Origin: a bacterium
Lineage (GTDB): Bacteria; Joyebacterota; Joyebacteria; Joyebacterales; Joyebacteraceae
Direction of reading: 5' to 3'
NCBI GenBank assembly: GCA_025774935.1
Contig: JALGZK010000028.1
Location: forward strand, 1 to 24,374
Length of the DNA stretch: 24,374 bases
In this document: piece by piece, positions 20,511 through 24,374 of the stretch
Numbering within the stretch: the first letter of the stretch is position 1
Layout: each line of letters opens with the position of its first letter
Translations under genes and position numbers: made by a program
The notes under the pieces: model-generated
Told to the model about the DNA's origin: nothing
The model's database searches: none
Seen by the model: only the letters and a program-made list of their open reading frames with translations

Positions 20511-21773
20511 ATGGGAATGACATTCGCGCAGAAGGTGCTCGCGCGGGCGGCCGGGCTCGACAGCGTCGTGCCCGGGCAGATCGTCGCCGTCAAGCCCGAC
20601 CACCTTCTCACGCACGACAACACCGCGGCCATCATCGGGAAGATCGGCGATGACCTCGGGAAGCACGGGGTCGTTCGGAAGGACCTCTCGGTGATCGTCC
20701 TGGACCACGTCGCGCCCGCGGCCAATGAGAAGACGGCGACGGGGCACGCGCAGGTGAGGGAGTTCGTCGCTAAGCACGAGATCGACAACTTCTACGATGT
20801 GGGCGTCGGCGTCTGCCACCAGGTAGTCGTCGAGAAGGGGCACGCTCTCCCGGGGAAGGTCCTCGTGGGAAGCGACTCGCACACCTGCTCGTACGGCGCG
20901 GTGAACGCGTTCTCGACGGGCGTCGACCGCACCGAAGCGGCCGCGCTCATGCTCGTCGGTGAGACGTGGTTCAAGGTGCCGCCGACGATCAAGATCACGC
21001 TCACGGGCGAGCTCAAACCGCCCGTCTCCGCGAAGGACCTCATCCTCACGATCATCGGCGACATCTCGGCGGGCGGGGCGACCTACCAGGCGGTCGAGTT
21101 CCACGGGAACGTGGCGCCTCTCTCGATCGAGGACCGGTTCACCATCGCGAACATGGGGATCGAGATGGGGGCGAAGATCGCGGTCTTCCCGTTCGACGAG
21201 GTGACCGAGGCGTACCTCACGTCGGTCGGCGTCGACCGCTCGGCGTACGAGCCGGTCTGGGCCGATTCCGACGCCCAGTACGTGCGTGAGCTCACGTACG
21301 ACATGGGCGCGATCGAGCCGGTGGTGGCGCTCCCGCACAAGGTCGACAACGTTAAGCCCGTGGGGGAGGTCGAGGGTATCGAGATCAACCAGGCGCTCCT
21401 GGGCACGTGCACGAACGGGCGGCTCTCGGATCTCCGCGCTGCGGCGAAGATCCTCGACGGGAAGTCGGTCGATTCGTCGGTTCGGCTCCTCGTGCTCCCG
21501 GCGTCGAGGGAAGTGCTCGAGGAAGCGCTCGCGGACGGGACGATCAAGACGCTCGTCGCGGCCGGAGGAGTGCTCCTCCCGACGGGCTGCGGGCCGTGCC
21601 TGGGCGCGCACCAGGGCGTGCTGGCGCCCGGCGAGCGATGCCTCTCGACGGCGAATCGGAACTTCAAGGGGCGCATGGGCTGCAAGGAGGCCGAGATCTA
21701 CCTCGCGAGCCCGGAGACGGTCGCGGCGTCTGCGCTCAAGGGCAAGGTGACAGATCCGAGGAAGGTCGCGTAA
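20511..21773 (+). CDS. Aconitase-family hydratase large subunit (LeuC / homoaconitase type)
   Basis: 420 residues from ATG 20511; the nearest ribosome site is a short GGAG. Matches the two-subunit isopropylmalate isomerase/homoaconitase large subunit: VCHQVVVEKGHALPG, the SDSHTCSYGA motif (D122, S123, H124), ETWFKVPPTIK, cluster Cys C300 (GTCTNGR), C360 and C363 (TGCGPCLG), ANRNFKGRMG and IYLASPETVAAS. Length fits the archaeal-type LeuC (about 420) rather than the proteobacterial form (about 465). The small subunit follows 41 bases later. With the dehydrogenase just upstream it would supply the 3-hydroxy isomer. Substrate may be citrate, isopropylmalate, homocitrate or citramalate-derived; sequence by eye does not settle it. 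Confidence 0.92.
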   Translation: MGMTFAQKVLARAAGLDSVVPGQIVAVKPDHLLTHDNTAAIIGKIGDDLGKHGVVRKDLSVIVLDHVAPAANEKTATGHAQVREFVAKHEIDNFYDVGVGVCHQVVVEKGHALPGKVLVGSDSHTCSYGAVNAFSTGVDRTEAAALMLVGETWFKVPPTIKITLTGELKPPVSAKDLILTIIGDISAGGATYQAVEFHGNVAPLSIEDRFTIANMGIEMGAKIAVFPFDEVTEAYLTSVGVDRSAYEPVWADSDAQYVRELTYDMGAIEPVVALPHKVDNVKPVGEVEGIEINQALLGTCTNGRLSDLRAAAKILDGKSVDSSVRLLVLPASREVLEEALADGTIKTLVAAGGVLLPTGCGPCLGAHQGVLAPGERCLSTANRNFKGRMGCKEAEIYLASPETVAASALKGKVTDPRKVA

Positions 21774-21814
21774 CGACGCGGCGGCGCGACCGTACGGCGC
21801 GCAAGGAGGACGTG

Positions 21815-22300
21815 TTGCGAGTCTGGAAGTACGGAGACGACATCAACACCGATATGCTCTTCCCCGGGAAGTACACCTACACCTGCTCGACGGCCGAGGA
21901 GGTGAAGCCTCACCTTCTCGAGGACCTCGATCCCGAGTTCGCGGGGAAAGTGCAGGCCGGTGACATCGTGATGGCGGGGGAGAACTTCGGGTGCGGAAGT
22001 TCTCGCGAGCAGCCGGTGCTGGGTTTGAAGGCGGTCGGCATCGCGGCCGTCGTAGCCGGGAGCTTCGCGCGGATCTTCTACCGCGCCGCGATCAACCAGG
22101 GCCTCGTCCTCATAGAGGCTCCGGACGCGGTGGCGGCCTACGGGGACGGAGACGAGGTGACTCTCGACGTCGAGGCCGGAACGATCTCTGTCGGAGGCAA
22201 GGAGTTCACGTTCCCGCCGCTCCCTCCGGAGATTCTAGCGATCCGGGACGCGGGCGGACTTCTGAACTACGCGCGGGGTAAGCTCGAGGCACGCGGTTAG
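21815..22300 (+). CDS. Aconitase-family hydratase small subunit (LeuD type)
   Basis: 161 residues from TTG 21815, with GGAGG 5 bases upstream; the frame is open much further upstream, but that part runs inside the large-subunit gene. This is the swivelling domain that closes over the substrate: DDINTDMLFPGKYTYT at the N-terminus, GENFGCGSSREQPV in the middle, FARIFYRAAINQGL and GDEVTLDVEAG. Length is as expected for archaeal-type LeuD (about 160-170). The specificity loop after the first Pro reads YTYT. In characterised relatives YLRT goes with isopropylmalate and YLVY or YLVM with homoaconitase, so this enzyme fits neither. It pairs with the large subunit encoded just upstream. Confidence 0.9.
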   Translation: MRVWKYGDDINTDMLFPGKYTYTCSTAEEVKPHLLEDLDPEFAGKVQAGDIVMAGENFGCGSSREQPVLGLKAVGIAAVVAGSFARIFYRAAINQGLVLIEAPDAVAAYGDGDEVTLDVEAGTISVGGKEFTFPPLPPEILAIRDAGGLLNYARGKLEARG

Positions 22301-22313
22301 CAGGGGGTGCCCG

Positions 22314-22859
22314 ATGGCGAGACTCAACGTGCTGAATCCGGAGACTGCGGAGGACCGGACCGCGGAGCTTCTCCGGCAGGTCGGGGAGGCCAGGGGCGGC
22401 ACGATTCCGAACATCTACCGGGTGATGGCGAACTCACCCTGGGTCCTGAGGGGCTACCTCGCGTTCAGCAGGAACATAGGACAGGGCAAGCTCGAGTCAT
22501 CGCTCAGCGACATGGTGCACCTCGCGTGCGCGGAGCTGAACGGTTGCGCGTACTGCATCGCCGCGAACACCGCGATGGCGACGAAGAGCGGCAGCCTCAC
22601 TGCGGAGCAGGCGCTCGCTGCGCGGAAGCTCGAGGGAAGCGACGAGCGAACGTTGTCCGCGCTCGCGTTCGTGCGTGAAGTGCTTGAGACGCGGGGCAAG
22701 GTGAGCGATGACATCCTGAAACGGCTGAGGGACGCAGGGTCTACCGACGAAGAGATCATCGAGCTACTCGCCGTCACTGTGGCGGCTACGTTCACGAACT
22801 TCATCAGCAGCGTCGCGCTGCAGGACTCCGAGTTCCCGGAGCCGCCGGCGCTGGCGTAG
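22314..22859 (+). CDS. AhpD-like (carboxymuconolactone decarboxylase family) protein lacking the active-site His
   Basis: 181 residues from ATG 22314, 13 bases after the hydratase small subunit; the ribosome site (GGGGGTG) is moderate. All-helical AhpD-like protein with the signature ELNGCAYCIAAN: E74, C78, C81 and N85. In AhpD this is E...C..C...H, where the His helps the CxxC act as a peroxidase/disulfide reductase. Here it is Asn, so the proton relay is altered although the CxxC pair remains. Possible roles are thiol-based redox protection of the Fe-S hydratase, or a repurposed scaffold. The C-terminal LLAVTVAATFTNFIS helix is typical of the family. It sits inside a metabolic operon. Confidence 0.82.
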   Translation: MARLNVLNPETAEDRTAELLRQVGEARGGTIPNIYRVMANSPWVLRGYLAFSRNIGQGKLESSLSDMVHLACAELNGCAYCIAANTAMATKSGSLTAEQALAARKLEGSDERTLSALAFVREVLETRGKVSDDILKRLRDAGSTDEEIIELLAVTVAATFTNFISSVALQDSEFPEPPALA

Positions 22860-22898
22860 CCGCACCGCGATTCGGGCGATCGGAAGAAGGAGAGACAA

Positions 22899-23447
22899 AT
22901 GGCTCTGAGAGACGATGCCAGGAAAGCGCTGCCGGAGCTCGAGCTCATCAAGGACGAGGGGCTCCGCGAGAAGACGCTCGACGTGTGGGTCGACGCGATG
23001 GAGCAGGGTGGCTGGAGCATGGACGATCTCAAGGACATCCCGTTCACGCTTCTCATCGATACCGACTGCACGCTGCTCGAGCACACGCGTGGCGTGACGC
23101 GGACGGCCGTGGCGATCGCCGACTCGCTCACGGAGACCTACGGCGGCCGGATGCCGATCAACCGCGACCAGCTCATCTCGGGCGGGATCCTCCACGACGT
23201 CGGTAAGCTCGTGGAGTACAAGCGCGAGGGCGGGAAGATCGTGAAGAGCGAGATGGGTAAGGACCTCCGTCATCCGTTCTCGGGCACCGCGCTCGCGTTC
23301 AAGCACGGGTTGCCGACCTCGATCTGCCACATGATCGCCGTCCACGCGAAGGAGGGCGAGGGCGCCCGTCACACCACGGAGGCGTTCATCATCAACCACT
23401 CGGACTTCGCGAACTTCGAGCCACTCAAGAACAAGGCCGGCGGATAG
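22899..23447 (+). CDS. HD-domain metal-dependent phosphohydrolase
   Basis: 182 residues from ATG 22899, preceded by AAGGAG with a somewhat long gap. An HD domain covers about 58-175: H62 (EHTRGV), the H99-D100 doublet in ILHDVGK, H125 (RHPFSG), H149 (AVHAKEG) and D169 (NHSDF). That is the full HD metal set plus the extra histidines of two-metal members. Such enzymes cleave phosphate from nucleotides or other phospho-compounds. There is no GYP motif, so it is not a cyclic-di-GMP HD-GYP protein. The substrate is unknown. It closes the aminotransferase-hydratase operon, 39 bases after the AhpD-like gene, and a terminator-like stem follows. Confidence 0.88.
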   Translation: MALRDDARKALPELELIKDEGLREKTLDVWVDAMEQGGWSMDDLKDIPFTLLIDTDCTLLEHTRGVTRTAVAIADSLTETYGGRMPINRDQLISGGILHDVGKLVEYKREGGKIVKSEMGKDLRHPFSGTALAFKHGLPTSICHMIAVHAKEGEGARHTTEAFIINHSDFANFEPLKNKAGG

Positions 23448-23472
23448 CCCGACCACAAGTGCTCGCGTATGT

Positions 23473-23496
23473 GAAGGGGACCCTTGGGTCCCCTTC
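23473..23496 (+). terminator. Terminator-like hairpin after the HD gene
   Basis: GAAGGGGACC (23473-23482) pairs with GGTCCCCTTC (23487-23496) around a stable CTTG tetraloop, 25 bases after the stop at 23447. The stem is perfect, but only TGCGTGTTG follows, so termination may need a factor. Confidence 0.65.
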
Positions 23497-23515
23497 TGCG
23501 TGTTGAGGCGATTCC

Positions 23516-23544
23516 TTGCCGTACCACCGCATTCGTGTTATAAT
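23516..23544 (+). promoter_or_regulatory. Promoter of the subtilase gene
   Basis: TTGCCG (23516-23521), a 17-base spacer and a perfect TATAAT (23539-23544). The predicted start is near 23551, giving a leader of about 114 bases before the ATG at 23665. Confidence 0.75.
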
Positions 23545-23664
23545 GGTAACTGGTTGCATTAAGCTAAGTTAGGTGGGTTGACGAATCGGGAGCCCCTGTG
23601 CCGAGGTAGCCCGCAGGGAGTGGTGTGGCCGGGGAAGGGGCGCCTACGAGGCGTGGAGGGACGG

Positions 23665-24374
23665 ATGCGGAACACGGATGTGAGACTGCGGCGGGCGCTC
23701 TGCCTCGCAGTGTCCGCGGGGATCATGATCGCCGCGGTGAGCCCACTCGCTGCCGCGCGTGAGCCAGTGAAGCTCTGGGTCTTCTTCGAGGACAAGGGCC
23801 TGACGCGTGCCGGGGAGCTCTCGACGATCCGGGAGTTCGAATCGAGCCTCTCGGAGCGGGCTCTCGCGAGACGTGCGAAGGTGGGGATGGAGGTCAACGC
23901 GAACGACCTCCCGGTGGCTGAGGACTACGTGGTGGCCGTGGAATCGACCGGCGTCGAGGTGATCTCTCGGAGCCGCTGGCTGAACGCGGTCTCGGTCTTC
24001 GCGGACGAGGAGCAGGCGGCTGCCATAGCGGCGCTCCCGTACGTGCGAGACATGCGCCCCGTCGCGCGAGCAGTGAAGGAGATGCCGCACTTCGAAGACG
24101 TGGGCGCGGCTTCGAGCGCCCGGGGCGGCGGCACGCGGATGGACTACGGGGACTCGTACGGACAGCTGGAGCAGATCCAGGTCACCGATCTTCACGACGA
24201 CGGATTCGACGGGACCGGCATCGTCATCGCGATGCTCGACACTGGTTTCGACATCGATCACGAGGCGTACAGACACCTCGATGTCATCGCGACGTGGGAC
24301 TTCATCAACGACGACGAGAACGTGGCGAACGAGGACGGCGATCCCGAAGGACAGGACTCGCATGGCACGGCGAC
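23665..24374 (+). CDS. Secreted subtilisin-like serine protease (S8 family), 3' truncated
   Basis: 236 codons are visible from ATG 23665 (GGAGGG 4-5 bases upstream); the frame is still open at the window edge. Residues 1-31 form a signal peptide ending in LAAA. Residues about 33-140 look like an inhibitor-type propeptide (strand KLWVFFEDKG, then EVISRSRWLNAVSVFA and IAALPYVRDMRPV). The catalytic domain then starts: Asp192 in IAMLDTGFDIDHE and His233 in DSHGTA are two of the catalytic triad. The Ser lies outside the window. Proteins of this class usually process or degrade extracellular proteins. It has its own promoter and is separate from the metabolic operon before it. Confidence 0.9.
   Translation, partial: MRNTDVRLRRALCLAVSAGIMIAAVSPLAAAREPVKLWVFFEDKGLTRAGELSTIREFESSLSERALARRAKVGMEVNANDLPVAEDYVVAVESTGVEVISRSRWLNAVSVFADEEQAAAIAALPYVRDMRPVARAVKEMPHFEDVGAASSARGGGTRMDYGDSYGQLEQIQVTDLHDDGFDGTGIVIAMLDTGFDIDHEAYRHLDVIATWDFINDDENVANEDGDPEGQDSHGTA

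Noticed and set aside
17990-22300. Firm assignment of this operon to alpha-aminoadipate lysine synthesis
   Set aside because: The enzyme types fit (LysN-like, homoisocitrate-dehydrogenase-like, homoaconitase-like), but homocitrate synthase, lysW and lysX/Y/Z are absent here, and the dehydrogenase and loop features do not point clearly to homologues of citrate.

Overview
The window is GC-rich (well over 60% by eye), densely coded bacterial DNA. Several secreted proteins carry FlgD-like Ig or MAM/jelly-roll domains of the kind found in FCB-related and candidate phyla (Eisenbacteria, Krumholzibacteria, Latescibacteria and similar). This, together with a tungsten-type aldehyde oxidoreductase, many Fe-S enzymes and a citrate lyase, suggests an uncultured, largely anaerobic member of such a phylum. 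The phylum is inference. No tRNA, rRNA, CRISPR array, transposase or prophage gene was seen.

Layout. (1) 1-1905: the end of a FlgD-tailed secreted protein, then a strong promoter, a long structured leader, a secreted two-repeat protein and a clear terminator. (2) 2040-4943, minus: a soluble hybrid sensor kinase (3 PAS, GAF, HisKA, HATPase, REC). (3) 5360-7034: a redox group of a cytochrome P460-like lipoprotein, a DUF2769 Cys-rich protein and a membrane cytochrome b/c fusion. (4) 7282-8043: a secreted FN3/FlgD protein. (5) 8240-12910: a single-chain aconitase-family hydratase, a CitD-CitE fusion and CitF. (6) 12976-17731, minus: an AOR operon reading membrane protein, MobB-like GTPase, 16-Cys ferredoxin, AOR, MoaD-like and MoeB-like proteins. 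(7) 17990-23447: class I aminotransferase, isocitrate/isopropylmalate dehydrogenase family enzyme, two-subunit aconitase-family hydratase, AhpD-like protein and HD protein. (8) 23665 to the end: the start of a secreted subtilase.

How the genes may work together. Blocks 5 and 7 hold enzyme types that link citrate, isocitrate and 2-oxoglutarate (or their homologues), plus an ATP-independent citrate-cleaving lyase and an aminotransferase. One reading is a branched TCA segment joining glutamate/2-oxoglutarate to acetate plus oxaloacetate. The other is a homologous 2-oxoacid (lysine/leucine-type) pathway. The substrate loops of both hydratases are non-standard, so the substrates are open. Block 6 sits between them and looks like a self-contained AOR with its own cofactor-maturation and electron-transfer proteins. 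It is transcribed divergently from block 7 out of one promoter region (17800-17940). Recognisable sigma-70-type promoters with 17-bp spacers occur before most transcription units.
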